From positions 126,553,394 through 126,617,393 of the forward strand of contig CM070876.1 of NCBI GenBank assembly GCA_036365515.1: a stretch of 64,000 nucleotides of DNA, in the 5' to 3' direction. This DNA is from Torymus aiolomorphi. Taxonomy: Eukaryota; Arthropoda; Insecta; Hymenoptera; Torymidae. A program made the position numbers and the translations under genes. Of this stretch, positions 1 through 12,805 are shown in pieces. A model generated the notes under the pieces. The model worked only from the letters and a program-made list of their open reading frames with translations. It did no database searches and was not told the origin of the DNA. Every line of letters begins with the position of its first letter. The first letter of the stretch is position 1.

Positions 1-130
1 TATTCACATCATTCGGAAAGCTTTCCATTCGGGTGTGATTTGTGAAGGTGAGAGTTTTTGTGTACGGTGAGATCGCGGGAGAGAGTTCCAGGAGTGATAC
101 CGTTGTATCGAGACGAGCATCTACCTAGAC

Positions 131-2635
131 ATGGATGACCACGGCGAGGAGCAGCCCGCAGACCTCATGAGGTTTGAAACTATGGAGCTTGACAGTAAGT
201 GCACGTTTTTCTCAAGCGAAATGTGGCGTGAACATGTAAAATGGAGAGTTTTAGTTACATGCGTTAAAATTCGAATTCGAGACAGTTAATTTCTATAGAA
301 TACCGGAGAGTTGTTTGCGCGTGGGTGTTGTCGAGATTTGGATAATTGGCGGGTGTGATGCGTGTGGGATTGATGGCATTGGTGAAATTCGTATATGAGT
401 CGAATAAATTCAGTGCACGGAAAATTCAGGTGTGTGCATGCTTGGATGAGTTTGACCGCAGGCGAAAGGTTTTTGTTATTCTCGGAATCGGCGGGCGCGC
501 GGCAGTCGGCGTGTGCGCGCGGGGCTCGGGCGAGAAGAGGCAGGAGAGAGAGAGGGCGCGCGCTGGAGAGAGAGAGCGCGAGAGACAGAGAGAGATATGA
601 CGGTTAGCGAAGAGGGGATGCTGCTCTACTTGTGAGCTGTGCTCGGCGCTCGCGGTTGCGTTCAGGTCCGCGCATTATGTGTGTGTGTCGCGCGACATGT
701 GTGTGCGCGTTATATGCACATGGTGATAAAGGCACATACTCGGCGCTCGTACCGACATGTGACAGCCCCTTGCGCGATGGCGCGTGGGTTTAGGGGAAAT
801 ATCTGTGGCGCCGGCATATTGTGGTCTTTCTCTCTGCGCGCCTTAATGCAAATGTCTGTGTATACGGAGCTCGTGGCGCGCATGCGCGGACACTTACAAT
901 CTGCCGATGCTGACGGTATCTGTTTGGCTCGATACGAATAATTCCACGCGCATACACACACGCTGATTATAAATTAAATCTAATGCTAACAAAAAGATGC
1001 GTATGGCGAGAAAAATAAAATGATATAAAGATGCGTATGATGTGAAAATTTAATTGAGATCGATCTTGGCGAGACTTGAATATTTGAAATAAAATAATAA
1101 CATCAACCGATTAAACTAAGTTAAATTTAAATATTTCAGTGAATGCAGTACTGCTGGACTTATGGGAGTATCTAATTCGTACCTTCAAATTAAATGCGAT
1201 ACACGCCGATGGTGATGTGGTTTTAAAGGCTGACGGCGAGCTGCTGACACTCACATTGTCATCAGGAAATACGTATGATAGTGGTGAGTCTATTGAGTTG
1301 TATGCGGGAAAGAACTTGACTACTCTGAGTAAAGCATAAGATATGCATGCATGTTAAAAATATGCAAGTGTAAATTGTAGGCCGGCATATAATTACACAT
1401 TTAAAAATTTGCACACATATATTTTTTTCAAATGCATCCTATAGATTCCGGGTTGAGTTGGGTGTGAGTGCTTGTGTTCGATATCTCACAACCAGCTCTC
1501 CTAGGGGTAATTATGGAAGAGGTCTTGCGTTCGGTCCCTTGCGTACCTACTCGTCTTGAAATTAGCCATACTTGTGTCCGGTCAATTGATTTCTTGACAT
1601 CTTATTTTTGGCATATAATTATATATGTATAAACTTATAAAGGGTAAGACTGTAATACATATTTTTTTTGTGTATTATACAGGAAAAAGGATGCTTTCTC
1701 CCAATCAGTGGGAAAGCCTGTTGAAATGGTGTGAAGACAAGATGCTAGCAGACGAACCACTGATAATGCCAAAAATAAGTCCGGAATCGCTTACCCTAAC
1801 TCCCGTTGAAGGTGTGAAAGATGAGGAAGCTTTGGCAAAGATGAGCAATAAGGAAGAAGAGAAATCGGATGAGACGACGAGTGAGACTGAAGATGAGTTG
1901 AAAACAGGCAATGGTGAGAGCGAAGATGAGAAGAAAAATAAGGAGAGAGAACATGAGACCGGCGAGATAAACAGGGAGTTTAAGACTGCTCTTGAAGCTA
2001 CCCAATCAGGTAAATCTTTGCCAAAGATAATAGAAGATAAAAAGGTTTCCGTTGATTTTAAAACCTTAAATAATATTATGACCAAAGTAAATACCAAATC
2101 CACGTGTATAAAAAATAATAGTAATTCGACGTCCGATGTTACAGTTCTGGGGAGATTAGAAAGGCAGGAGAATAATCTGAGTGAGCTCATCGGTACTCTG
2201 AATAAATTCTGCCATGCTTCTACCGAAATGATGAAGCAAATGAGTGCTGAAGCAGTTGAGAATCGGAGAGAAAGAGCTGAGTTGAGGGCAGAATTGGAGG
2301 AGAGTCGAAAGGAGAGAAACATCCAACACAACAAATTTACTAAATTGATGACGACCATTCGGGAGGATTATGCTCGTCAAATCAACCAGGTCAATGAAAT
2401 GGTGAATGACTTGGCAGAAATTCAAAATAACATGGAATATGCGGGCGAGGATGGTGAGAAGGACGATGAGAAAAACGGTGAGGTAAGAAACCAGTCGACA
2501 AAAGACGATAATGTTCCCTATGAATTAAATGCTGAAGTATTAGAAAAGAAAGTCAATCGACTAGTGACAAATAAATTTGATGAATTAAGAAAGGATCAGG
2601 CAGCTCTGAATCAGGATAGTAATTTGAACTGTTAA
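131..2635 (+). CDS. Candidate three-exon N-terminal gag of the copia element (exons 131-194, 1140-1283, 1683-2635)
   Basis: Exon 1 starts at ATG 131 and ends at a GTAAGT donor at 195. Exon 2 follows a TTTCAG acceptor and begins at 1140. A GTGAGT donor at 1284 and a TATACAG acceptor at 1682 lead to exon 3 at 1683. Both joins keep one open frame, which is unlikely by chance. If exon 2 is read through instead, it stops at TAA 1337-1339. Exon 1 encodes an acidic leader (MDDHGEEQPAD...). Exon 2 encodes about 48 residues I do not recognise. Exon 3 is long, highly charged and coiled-coil-like, with many K/E/R residues, and ends at TAA 2633. The gag core continues in another frame just downstream, so a frameshift near 2630 probably cuts one protein. 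It could instead be a small host gene next to a copia, or a host-gag fusion. The splice model is inferred, not observed. Confidence 0.45.
195..1139 (+). other. Putative intron 1 (no gene)
   Basis: Non-coding DNA between the GTAAGT donor and the TTTCAG acceptor. It contains a GA-rich stretch at about 540-600 and GC/TG-rich sequence at 480-960. Short open frames here are low-complexity and are not supported as genes. Confidence 0.45.
1284..1682 (+). other. Putative intron 2 (no gene)
   Basis: Non-coding sequence from the GTGAGT donor at 1284 to the TATACAG acceptor at 1682. It includes the read-through tail of exon 2 (stop at 1337-1339). I looked here for a copia 5' LTR or primer binding site and found none. 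Confidence 0.4.
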
Positions 2636-3870
2636 CTAATATTGTAAAGGATTCAATTAAATTCGAAATTGTGAACAAAAGTATGAATGTTAAATGGGAT
2701 TATAAGCTAAATACAAATATGAAATTTGAACATTTTTATGACTATCTTTCTTCAGAGCTGAGATCTCATAGTCTGCTGCATGTTATTGACGAGAAGATAA
2801 CCTCTGACACCAGAGATGAGAAACTGTCAGAGGAACAGAAGTTTAAAGTACGTGCAATTTTGATCAATCATTTAGACTCCTTCTATTATTCTAAGGTAAT
2901 GCATTTGCAAAACCGGGGTGAGATTTTAGATAAATTAAGAGAATTAAAAAGATGCGAAACTAACATAACATAACACGCCGTACGAAAAAAATTATATAGT
3001 ATGCAGTATGTCATTGGAAAAACAACTGCAGTAGAGTTTTGTGGAAAATTTGAAGATACTATTAGAGATTATGAAAACTCTTCGGGTGCGGTACCTCTTT
3101 CTGAAGAAGAGAAAAGAGATGCGTTTTATAACGCAGTCAGAGTTTCAGTTCCGAATGTTCAGACAATCAATTTTGTATCTAAAAGAACTAAAGGTAATAG
3201 AATATATTATGATGAGTTGAAAATTATTGTATGCAGGATGAAGCTGAAAGAAATCAGGCGAGTGGAGTATCGTCAAAGACTGCAAGCGGGCAAAATCAGG
3301 CGAGATCTGCTAATTACGTAGAAATGGAGAAGGTGAGGTGCTATGAGTGTCAGGGCCAAGGGCACTATGGCCGCGACTGCCCCAATAAAGGCAAAGGCAT
3401 CAAATGCTATAACTGTAACGGCTATGGCACACATCGGGCGTCTGAGTGCCCGTATCCACCAAGACAGGGCAGTAACGGACGAGGAGGTGGATCACGTGGA
3501 AATGGAAGGTATACTAATTTAAATAATACACGAGGATTTGGTAAAAATGGTCGCGGGCGAGGTTATAAAAGAAAATCCGAGCAAAATAGCTCAGATAATG
3601 CCAAAAGAGGTCGTTATAGAGGGAGAGGTCGGGGAGGCAATTTTAACAGAAAAGCAACTCAAGAAAACAACAGCGGGGAGCAGTCTAAGAAAAAAAACTG
3701 ATCAACCCACTGAGAAAAACAGCAACAAAGGTAAGACTGAGTCTAATTTCTTGTTAATTACGAACGACGAAAAGGATATCCCTAGGTTGGTAGATGAGTA
3801 TTTACTCCAAGCCCCCGAAGTCACAAATGCGAATTTAGCCGATGTTAATGAGACCAAACAAAATTTCTAG
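2632..3870 (+). pseudogene. gag: Ty1/copia gag core and zinc knuckles, broken
   Basis: This is the nucleocapsid part of a copia polyprotein. The gag core (UBN2-like) runs from about 2632 in one frame, with an in-frame TAA at 2971-2973. Its continuation from 3001 includes the family's 'RKKLYSMQYV...EFCGKFED' signature. Near 3230 the frame shifts. The next segment (3231-3701) carries two CCHC knuckles, CYECQGQGHYGRDC and CYNCNGYGTHRASEC, followed by an RGG-rich, RNA-binding-like tail. It shifts again at the A7 run at 3691-3697 into the frame that ends at TAG 3868-3870. In the family, gag packages element RNA into virus-like particles. At least three frameshifts and one stop make this copy non-functional as read. 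Confidence 0.85.
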
Positions 3871-5264
3871 CTGACTCAGGTGCGACAGAGCATATTACAC
3901 ATTCAAAGATCATTTTTGATACATTTGATAATTCAAACTACGGTGTAATTAAATGTGCTAATAAAGACAGTTCAGCAGACCTGAAAATGGAGGGAGCTGG
4001 TACTGTAGAAATTAAATTGCGAAATGATGAGTTGTTTAAAATTGACAGAGTTATCCTGGCAACAGCACTTAAAGAAAATTTACTCTCATTAAGAAAGTTT
4101 GCCGACATGGGTTTGTGCATTTACTTAGACAATAAAAAGATAGACATTTTTGATCCCCTTTCTAACGAAGTATTTTTATCAGGTGTGTATAGTCGTCCGT
4201 ATTGGTTAATTGAATTTGATATAAATAAAAGCGATGAGTGTAACAATAATATACCCAAGTTCTTAAATAAATACATGTTAGATAACTGGGCCCCCGAAAA
4301 TACTGATGAGATAAATTATGTAACACGTAGTGTAATGGCTAAAAGAAAATTGTTGAACGATAAGATGGTAAATGTTATTGCAACGGATGCTGAATCTGAA
4401 ACTGAAACTAGAAAAATATCTAATGAAGCAAGTGAGAATGAATCGAAAGAGATTTCAGACGAGATAAAAACGATTGCACAAGAAGAATGCAAAGATAACA
4501 TTTCCGGCGAGAAAATAATAAATGATAAAATTAAAAATGTACTGTACATACATTCTAACTTTGACACTACAATTTGGGATCGTGAAATCAATGAAGTAGA
4601 TGAAATGCCCTTAACTGACTTAATAGATGAAGCAACGCCTATTTCAAAAACTAAGAATAAATTCCTTAAGGACAATCAAGCGATGTTGTGGCATGCTAGA
4701 TTCGGCCATGCATCAGTCGCATACCTAAAGGCACTGCAAAAGAAATTCCCCGATAATAAAGACTTGAATAAATCAGTATTTGACGAGGTAGTCAAAGACT
4801 GTGAAGTTTGCTCTATTTCTAAGTTTAACACGTTACCATTTCCCGCCACACGTAGAAGAGCCACGGCTCCGCTGCAAATAATACATTCTGATGTGATGGG
4901 TCCTATCTCTCCCTCAACTCATCCTAAGGGTTATAGATTCATATCAGTTTTCATAGATGATTTGTCCAGGCTAGCAATGGCATATCCTATGAAATCTAAA
5001 GGTGAGACAGGATACTGCTTTGAGATGTTTGTAAGAAGTGCCAGAAATATGCTAGGGTACGATGCTAAAGTATGTTACTTACGCACAGATCAGGGTTGTG
5101 AGTTCACAGGCGGATACACTGTCGAAGTTCTGAAGAATCTGGGCGCAGAACTGCAATTGTCCTGCCCTGATACAACCGAGCATAACGGAGTCTCAGAGCG
5201 ATTTAATCAGACGATATAGAAAAAGGTGAGGTCATATATCTAAGATGCGAAACTGCCCGATAAT
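3855..5264 (+). pseudogene. pol: Ty1/copia protease and integrase, broken
   Basis: The aspartic protease begins just after a frameshift, with the active-site triplet in 'LADSGATEH' at about 3867-3893. After a linker comes the pre-integrase zinc-binding region (LWHARFGHAS at about 4686, with CEVC at about 4801). The integrase core follows: D in 'HSDVMGP', D in 'RTDQGCEF', E in 'NGVSERFNQ' (about 4885-5210), the expected DDE triad. The frame is closed by TAG at 5217-5219 and TAA at 5241-5243, both in frame with the following RT segment, so one ancestral polyprotein has been interrupted. Domain order PR-IN-RT-RH is diagnostic of Ty1/copia rather than gypsy. Confidence 0.9.
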
Positions 5265-7515
5265 ATGTGGGATCTAGCCCTGTCAGCTGCTGTGTACGCG
5301 TATAATCGGACTCCTCACACATCAAATAATATGATCACTCCATTAGAAAGGTTTGCACCTCTACACAGTTTTAAGATTGAACAAATCAAAAGATTCGGGT
5401 GTGTTGCTTACATTAAAGTTCAGAGAAAGACAGGTCCTAAGTTTAGGTTTGAAGGAAGGCCAGTTATTCTAGTGGGGTACACACCTACTGGCTACCTGTT
5501 TCTTAAACCCGAAGAGAGCAAGTACTACGAAAGTAGAAACGTCAGATTCAATGAGAAATTTGTGTATGGTGACTTATATGGAAAGAATGATGTTCTAAAC
5601 TTTCCTAATATGGAGGAAAAATTAAACAAAGATGAGTGGTTTGTCGTCTTTAAAGAAGGTGAGTCAAAAACAGAGGAAAACTTAGAAACGGAGGGAGAGA
5701 ATACACGGAAAAGAGGAAGACCGAGAAAAACCGAACAGCCAGCTAAAATCATAAAATTGGATAATGATGAAAAAGTAAACGACACAAGTTTTTCAACATT
5801 ACAAGTAGATGAGATCTGTAAAATTAAAGCTCTATTGTCCATCATCACAAATGAACAGGAATCAGATACGAATGGGGAAGAATGTAATGAACTACTATTT
5901 GGCTTGATGGCAAATATCAATAAAGACCCTGTAAACTATAAAGAAGCAATGCAGACAAAGGAGAGGGACTGCTGGAAAAAGGCTGTTGACGAAGAGTTAA
6001 GATCAATGAATAAAAATCAAGTATGGAAAATCGTGAATCGTCCTGAACGAATGTCTGATGGAAAGAAATTAAACATTATAGATTCAAGGTGGGTATTCAA
6101 GCGCAAAATTGATGCAAATGATAAAGAAAATTTTAAGGCGCGTTTGGTTATTCGAGGATTCAAAGATAAGAATTGTTATGAACTTAGAGAGACTTATGCA
6201 CCAGTATCAAGATTACCACTGGTGAGAACAATAATTGCCATTGTCAATAAGTACAATCTTGAAACTTGTCAACTAGATGTAAAGACTGCATTTTTAAATG
6301 GAGTAATAGACGAGGAAATTTACATGAAGTTGCCCGAAGGTCTGTCATACAATGAGAACTACAGAAAGGGGAAAGTTTGTAAAACTGAAAGAGCGCTGTA
6401 TGGTTTAAAGATTAGTCCTAAACGATGGAATGACAGATTCACTCAGGTAGTACTCAAGATGAATTTGAAGAACTCCGATTTAGAACCATGTTTATTCACC
6501 TGGAGAGAAAATAAAAATTTTTGATTTTACTTTTGTATGTAGATGACATTATTATGGCAAGTAATGATTCAAATAAATTGAGTGAGGTTAAAGGTAAACT
6601 AAGTGGTGAGTTTGAGATGAGCGCAGTCGGCAATCCAAAGGAGTTCTTGGGCATAACAATAAGACGAGATCGGGAGAGACAAATAATAGATCTATGCCAA
6701 GAAAAATATATAGACAAAATTTTGGAAAGATTCGGTTTCTCGGAATCACACCCTCAGAGAACACCCATGATAACTGCTCAAGTGTCTAATCAGGAGAGAA
6801 AATTAAGAGAAAGTGACTATGATAATGAATTAATAGAAAAGACTCAAACGATAAAGAACGCTCCTTATCGTGAAGCTGTGGGTAGTCTGTTGTATTTAGC
6901 CAGTGCAACTAGGCCCGACATTTCTTATACTGTAAATGTACTCAGTAGACATCAGGTGAGCTCCACTGAGAATGATTGGACCATGATTAAAAGAGTTTTC
7001 CGATATTTAAAGGGAACAAAGAGTAAGTGTCTGAGAAATACAGGGCAGACCGAAAATATGGAGTCATACTCAGATGCAAGTTTTGGAGATTGCAATAACT
7101 CTTGGACCACATGCGGTTTTGTAATAAAATTATTCAGAGACACAATCTGTTGGCGCACACATAAAACATCATATGTTGTACTGACTACCTGTGAAGCTGA
7201 GTATGTCGCAATGAGTGAGGCGAGTTAAGAAACAGTGTCAATTATTCTATAAAATTGATATTAGATAGCAACTTCCTTCCTATCTCCTTATGATGTGATA
7301 ATCAAACTGCAATAGCGTATGTTCAAGATGATGGGGGTAACAAACTGCGACACATGGTTAAGTTAAAGAGAGACTATATAAAAGAGTGCGTGAAGAAAAA
7401 TATAATAAAAGCTGAATGGGTGTGTTCTAAGAAACAGCTAGCTGACATTTTTACCAAACCTTTGTCATTCGAAACTCACAGATATTTAACTAATAAAATA
7501 ATGAATTTCATATAA
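5265..7515 (+). pseudogene. pol: Ty1/copia reverse transcriptase and RNase H, broken
   Basis: The integrase C-terminal region opens the segment ('YNRTPHTSNNMITPLERF'). RT follows, with 'WVFKRKID', 'YAPVSRL' and the first catalytic block 'QLDVKTAFLNG'. A frameshift in the A/T run at about 6510-6525 separates this from the second block, 'LLYVDDIIMA', in the next frame. RNase H of the copia type is visible ('YSDASFGD', 'TCEAEYVAMSE'). After TAA 7226 the reading is decayed, but the terminal 'KKQLADIFTKPL' signature is clear near 7430-7470, ending at 7515. The copy cannot make a full pol protein. Confidence 0.9.
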
Positions 7516-7516
7516 C

Positions 7517-7525
<9 letters not shown>

Positions 7526-7560
<35 letters not shown>

Positions 7561-7563
7561 TAT
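7526..7563. repeat. (TA)n tract at insertion site
   Basis: Alternating TA run immediately before the long-TIR transposon. The last eight bases, ATATATAT at 7556-7563, recur at 14,409-14,416. They could be the target-site duplication, but low complexity prevents certainty. Confidence 0.8.
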
Positions 7564-8500
7564 GGGTCGTTCCTGTACTTTTTATAAAAAGTGTGCGCGG
7601 GGGGGTCGTCGATTTTGTCGACGATTCTTTTTATGAAAGTACATATAAAAAAAATAGCTTGTGCAAAATTTCAGCCCCTTATCTCATTCCTAAATCCTGC
7701 TGGAATTTGTTTAAACCCTGATTTTGACCTGTTTTTAGCCAGTTTTCAAAAAATTCTAAAAGACTGAAATTTTAACAAAATGAGGTCGGTGAGGTCTCAT
7801 TTTTTTTCTCTTTCTTCAAATTTTAAGAAAAAAAATACACTGATATGAAATGATGATTTAGGTTTTATTGGCGATCTGTGATATGGCCATTGCATTTCAT
7901 CATTTTTAGATCATCTTTAAACCTCTATATCTCGTAACTGGTTCCACATTTTTTAGCTTACTAGGTCCCATTTTTTTTGTCTCAACGAGATCTTTAATTT
8001 CTTTTTTTGAGGACCTAAATTGATTGAATAGACTTCAAGATACAGCCTTTTGAAGTTGACGTTTTTATCAAAAATCGCGAAAATCAACCGTGTTCATGGT
8101 CACAGTGTCAAGCGAATTTTAATTAAAAATCATTAACAAAAGTATTTTTCATTAGAATATGATGTTATCTAACTATACTCTTTTCCTATCATAGGAAAAA
8201 GTCAAAAAATAATTTTTTGTCGAGCATTATAATATCTAATTTTTCGATACCTAAAATAATCAAAAATGGCTCTCTACTGACATGAATTCTACCATCTTAT
8301 AATTATTTTTGACACGTATACGTAATATAGATACAAAGGTGGTTCCTAGACCTTTAAAATCCGTAGTCGCTGATTTTTCTAGGACCACTAGAGCCAAAGT
8401 TATAGCCGTTTTTATAAAAAAATATTTTTCAAGTGGTAAAATTAGAGCTTGTGAAATATAGGAAAAGTTTTATTTACAAGATCAACCATAAGTTTGGCAT
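7564..8500 (+). repeat. Left terminal inverted repeat of the 6.8 kb transposon
   Basis: Non-coding arm. The last unambiguous match to the right arm is 'GATCAACCATAAGTTT' at about 8480-8495. Beyond it the left copy diverges into sequence ending at the MITE junction at 8546. Confidence 0.85.
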
Positions 8501-8546
8501 AATTGTCATAAAAAAAGTGCTGAGGCTGCATATTTTGAAGATCTTA

Positions 8547-9174
8547 GGCCGTGTCTACACTAAGCGAGAAGCACGTGCGATCAGCCCAAGCGATGCGAGC
8601 AAGCAATGCGTGTTGGACAAAATATTTAAAATACTTAGAATGATAAATAATATCATTTCACTACGATATTATTGAAGATATTATTTATCGCTAAATATAG
8701 ATCTACTAACTGATCTACTGCGATTGTTCGGGATTGAAGTATCCAAAGTGCCCGCTAGATGGCAAGCGTCCGATGCGCTCCCACTATGAAAAACATCACC
8801 CAGCGGGCTTAAATAGAGTCCTGCGGCGCCTAGTCGCTACGTGCTTTATGCAGATTCCTTTTACCTTACCACTTTCCGTTTTATCTATACAATGCCTTAT
8901 TGCCTGTTTACTCGTACGCATAAGCGTTCATACCTTTTTCTGCAATCAACTTTCACTTTCGAGTAGAGTTGGTTGCATAGACTCTTGAAGTCTAATTTTC
9001 CCGTTTATTTCTTCTCTCTGACAAACCCTAATAATATAAACTCACGTTTACGTTCAATCGTATACAACGATATTATTTATCATTTTAAGTATTTCAAGTA
9101 CTTTGTGCAAAACGTATGGCTTGTCGCATGCGCGCACCGGATGCGCCTCTCGCATACCTAGTATAGACATGGTC
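8547..9174. mobile_element. Harbinger-type MITE (TTA duplication)
   Basis: Ends are GGCCGTGTCTACACTA at 8547 and TAGTATAGACATGGTC ending at 9174, which are imperfect inverses. Arms of about 115 bp continue inward (8547-8665 against 9063-9174), sharing 'ATGATAAATAATATC' and 'GCGAGA'. Flanking TTA occurs at 8544-8546 and 9175-9177. A 3-bp TTA duplication with G/C-started termini fits PIF/Harbinger MITEs. It has no coding capacity. Short open frames inside it are not genes. Confidence 0.65.
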
Positions 9175-9528
9175 TTAAATGCAGGTTTTCTATAGTTTTA
9201 CGTGCGTTATACGTATAAGCTCAGGTTAAATGAAACATAAATAGATAGTTTCATTTAACCTGTGTTGACGTAAGTTAATAGATGACAGACATCCATTTTT
9301 CTGTGCGAGACACCCGTGAACCCGTCATCCGTTACACGACACACGGCACGGAATGTCCTTAAACAATGAGTACAAGTTACAATAAAAAATGAAATGAATA
9401 TTTCTAAGTAGAATTGTGAAGGTAGTTGAGCAGAACTATTACCGAATATATCAGTATTGGTTCGGTTGAGTTTTATAAATTGTACAATTGTGTTTTGTAA
9501 GTGTTATCTTCTCAGGAATTGAAAGAAA
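9175..9528 (+). promoter_or_regulatory. Upstream region of the transposase gene, with hairpin
   Basis: Non-coding sequence between the MITE and the transposase ATG. A perfect inverted repeat (AGGTTAAATGAAAC ... GTTTCATTTAACCT, about 9223-9264) could fold as a hairpin or act as a binding site. No core promoter element can be named with confidence. Confidence 0.3.
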
Positions 9529-10432
9529 ATGATGTGCTATATTGGTGAATTGCATGAGGATGATAAATGTCATTTATAGCATTACACAAGAAATAAATCT
9601 CTTAATCTAATTAGTAATCTTAGTAATGAATTAAAGCTGTATTTATCATTTAGGATTAAAAATTTTGATATTAATGTAGAAAATAAATTTATTTGCGACC
9701 ATCATCTTCATAAATATGATACTCGATATACAAGTAGACAAAGGAAGTGTTGCAATTGTTTTAATAATCATTCAAAATCCATTGAGAATAATTTAGTAAT
9801 GATTAGTGCTGATAAATGTGATAAATTTCGTAGCATTTGTAATACAAATTTAGATCCAGGTAATAAGTACTGTAAAAACTGTGAGTTCAAAATTACATCA
9901 ATAATAACAAAAAATGCAGAAAAAGATGAAAACACTGGGAATGATGGTTTAAACGTAAATAATAATGAGCAGCTTTCTTCAAGTAGTCAAGTTTCTTCAA
10001 GTAGCCAAGTGTGTACATCAGAAAGTTCAGAAGATATATTATTGAGCCAAGGATTTCAACGTTTAAATAAAATGCTCGATGGATTTGATGAACCTCCTCT
10101 TAAACGAGAGAAACTTAGTGATTATCGCTTGGAAAATAAAACATACAGTGTTTTAGAATCAATGAATACGAAATTTTGTACAACAGTTAATAAAACATTG
10201 AATCTTAATTTGCCAACTCAATGCAATCTTAAACAGCTAAAAGAGGATAGTATGTCATTTAACGGAATGATTGGAAACATAATTAAGTGTTATAATGAAG
10301 AAACTAATTTTGGTAAACAAATATCGTTATTGACATTACTTCCAAATCATTGGAAATTTGAACAAGCAAAACATGATTTCCAATGTTCACATTATATGTT
10401 TAATAAAGCAAAAGAACTTAAAATTACTGTAG

Positions 10433-11359
10433 GTAAGTTAAAAAATGGGTTGTAATAAATTCTTAATATCTTGATTATAGACATAGTGTAAACATATAGA
10501 ATCGATAATCCTTTATACATTAGGTTACATATATTATATTACACTTGAGAATTATTAATAGAAAATTTTAGTTTAATTTATTAAAATCTATGTAATTTTT
10601 GTTCAAGCAACTATAATGATAAAGGGTACCCCTATAAAATATTTAATTTAAAATCCTCATAATTATTTATTTATATTACTCATGTATTATTACTTAAGTA
10701 CTATTATTTATGTATTACTTACGTATTGCTTACGTATTGCTTAAGTATTGTTTACGGATTAAGTAAAATAATACATGAATTGTAATTTAAACATTTAAAT
10801 GAAATCCGATTTAATTAGAAAGAATCTATATTTGAGAAATCTGAATGTTCTCTCTGTTTACAGCTATAATCTCATTTTTTTTAATTTTTTAACATTGAGG
10901 AACGGGAGAAAAAAATAATTTCCAAAAAATGCGATTTTTAGGCTTTACTGGTATAAGGAGGGGAGATAGGTCCCCGGAAAAATCGTAGAAAATTCTTTTT
11001 TTAGTATACTTCTATGAAATCACTGTCATTTTTCGCTTTCATTAATAGTGGCATTTTGCCTATCTTAACATGGGGTATCCTTCGTTATTCATTATTAGAT
11101 AAAAAATAATAAAGTAATTATTGGATTTTAAAAGAACTATTAAAATTAATATAAAAAAAAAATAAAAAAATAAATTAATTCTAAACTATTTCTTTTCTTC
11201 CAATATAACAAGTCATAGTAATTAAAATAGAATAAACATTGAGCTAAATTTTATCGTCTTGATAATCGTTAAATTAAAAAAAATAATATTGTTATTATGA
11301 TTTTATTTTGTGATTAAGTATACACCATTTGAAATTAATTTCAAAATATATTTTTCCAG
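10433..11359 (+). other. Intron 1 of the transposase gene (no gene)
   Basis: AT-rich, with 'ACTTACGTATTGCTT' style repeats near 10,680-10,760 and homopolymer runs. It is bounded by GTAAGT and TTCCAG. No coding signal. Confidence 0.65.
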
Positions 11360-12380
11360 GTATCTTAGGAACTATTCAGCGTAAAGTGTACAGCATTCAT
11401 TCTAATGAAGTTAGAGAATCTGTAACTCAGTATTATAGAGATGAAAACAATAGTAGAATATGTAGCGGCATTAAAGATTGCATCAGTGTTAAAAATCCTA
11501 TTACTAATATCACAGAGAAGTTACAAAAAAGACTGTTGATGTATGATTTGAAGGATCTATACAACAATTGAGTGGAAGAAGAATATGAACAGCATTTTAA
11601 AGATCAGCGCAAACCAGGTTTCAGTATATTTGCTTCTTTAAGGCCAAAAGAATGTATTAGTGCTGGAGCACCTGTACACATACAATTTGTGTATGTCCTA
11701 TACACCAAAATGTCAAATTAAAATTGTCTGCCATCAACAAAAATTTAGCCTACCGAGTAATTTTAAATGATTGTGTTTGTTCAACAGATTGGAGCAATTG
11801 TATGCTACATCTTTGTGAAAACTGTCCTGGTAAAGCAGAAATTCTGAAAATATTGGAATCAAGCTCATGCGAACATGTTTCAGAAATTGAATATCATAAT
11901 TGGGTAAATAATGCTGAATCAATCTAATAACAGAGTCAGTCTTATTATGGTAAAAGAACCTACAAGAAATTTGATTATAAATTTAGCCAATGACTTATGG
12001 GAGTTAACAAAGCATCATTATGTGACTGAAATGCAAAAATGTTATTTAAAGCACTGCAAAACAATTATTACTCCAGATACATGTATTATACTTCAAGATT
12101 TTGCTGAAAATTTCTTATTTGTTTGTCAAGACTCGATCCAAGCATTTTATTTTAATAATACACAAGCAACTGTACACCCGTTTGTAGTGTATTATAAAGA
12201 AGACAATAACGACAAATTACAAACCTTATCTGTATGTGTTATTAGTGATTGTTTAAAACATGATGCTTGTGCAGTTAACACTTTTCAAGGGCAACTCATT
12301 GCACTTCTAAAACGAGATTTTCCGTTTATTGAGAATGTACATTATATGTCAGATGGAGCACCTACCCAGTACAAAAACAA

Positions 12381-12805
12381 GTAAGAGTACTTTTATTGTA
12401 GTATATTAATACGTATTATATGAACAAAATAGACACCTTTAGATTTTTGTTCATTAAATGACCTGACAAAATTTAATTTTAATTATTAAGAATATGTCAA
12501 AGTAATATTCTGAAAGTATATTTAATTTGTGTGAAAAACTATTTTGAGGCCCAGAACATCAAAATCCATAAAGATCCTGGACCTGCAGGTTACACCCGAG
12601 TTAAAATTTTACATTATGTAGCAAACAGCTTTAAAGATAAAATTACTAAAACAGTTCTTTATTTTTTCTGTATATCAAATTTAAAAAAAGCAACAACTTC
12701 TACGATGTAAGTTCAAATAATTTGTATTATTATGTACACAATATTAAACAGATTTATTTTATTTTTTATAATTTTTACCTTCAAGATAGTATTTATTTAC
12801 TGTAG
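12381..12805 (+). other. Intron of the transposase gene (no gene)
   Basis: AT-rich sequence bounded by GTAAGA and TGTAG. The flanking exons join in frame across it (YKNK to NNFINICHH). Confidence 0.65.

Noticed and set aside
1139..1339. Stand-alone 66-codon gene
   Set aside because: It has no ATG of its own. The sequence is better read as an exon between a TTTCAG acceptor and a GTGAGT donor.
1705..2358. 217-codon minus-strand open frame opposite copia gag
   Set aside because: Antisense shadow of the coiled-coil coding strand, with no recognisable motif.
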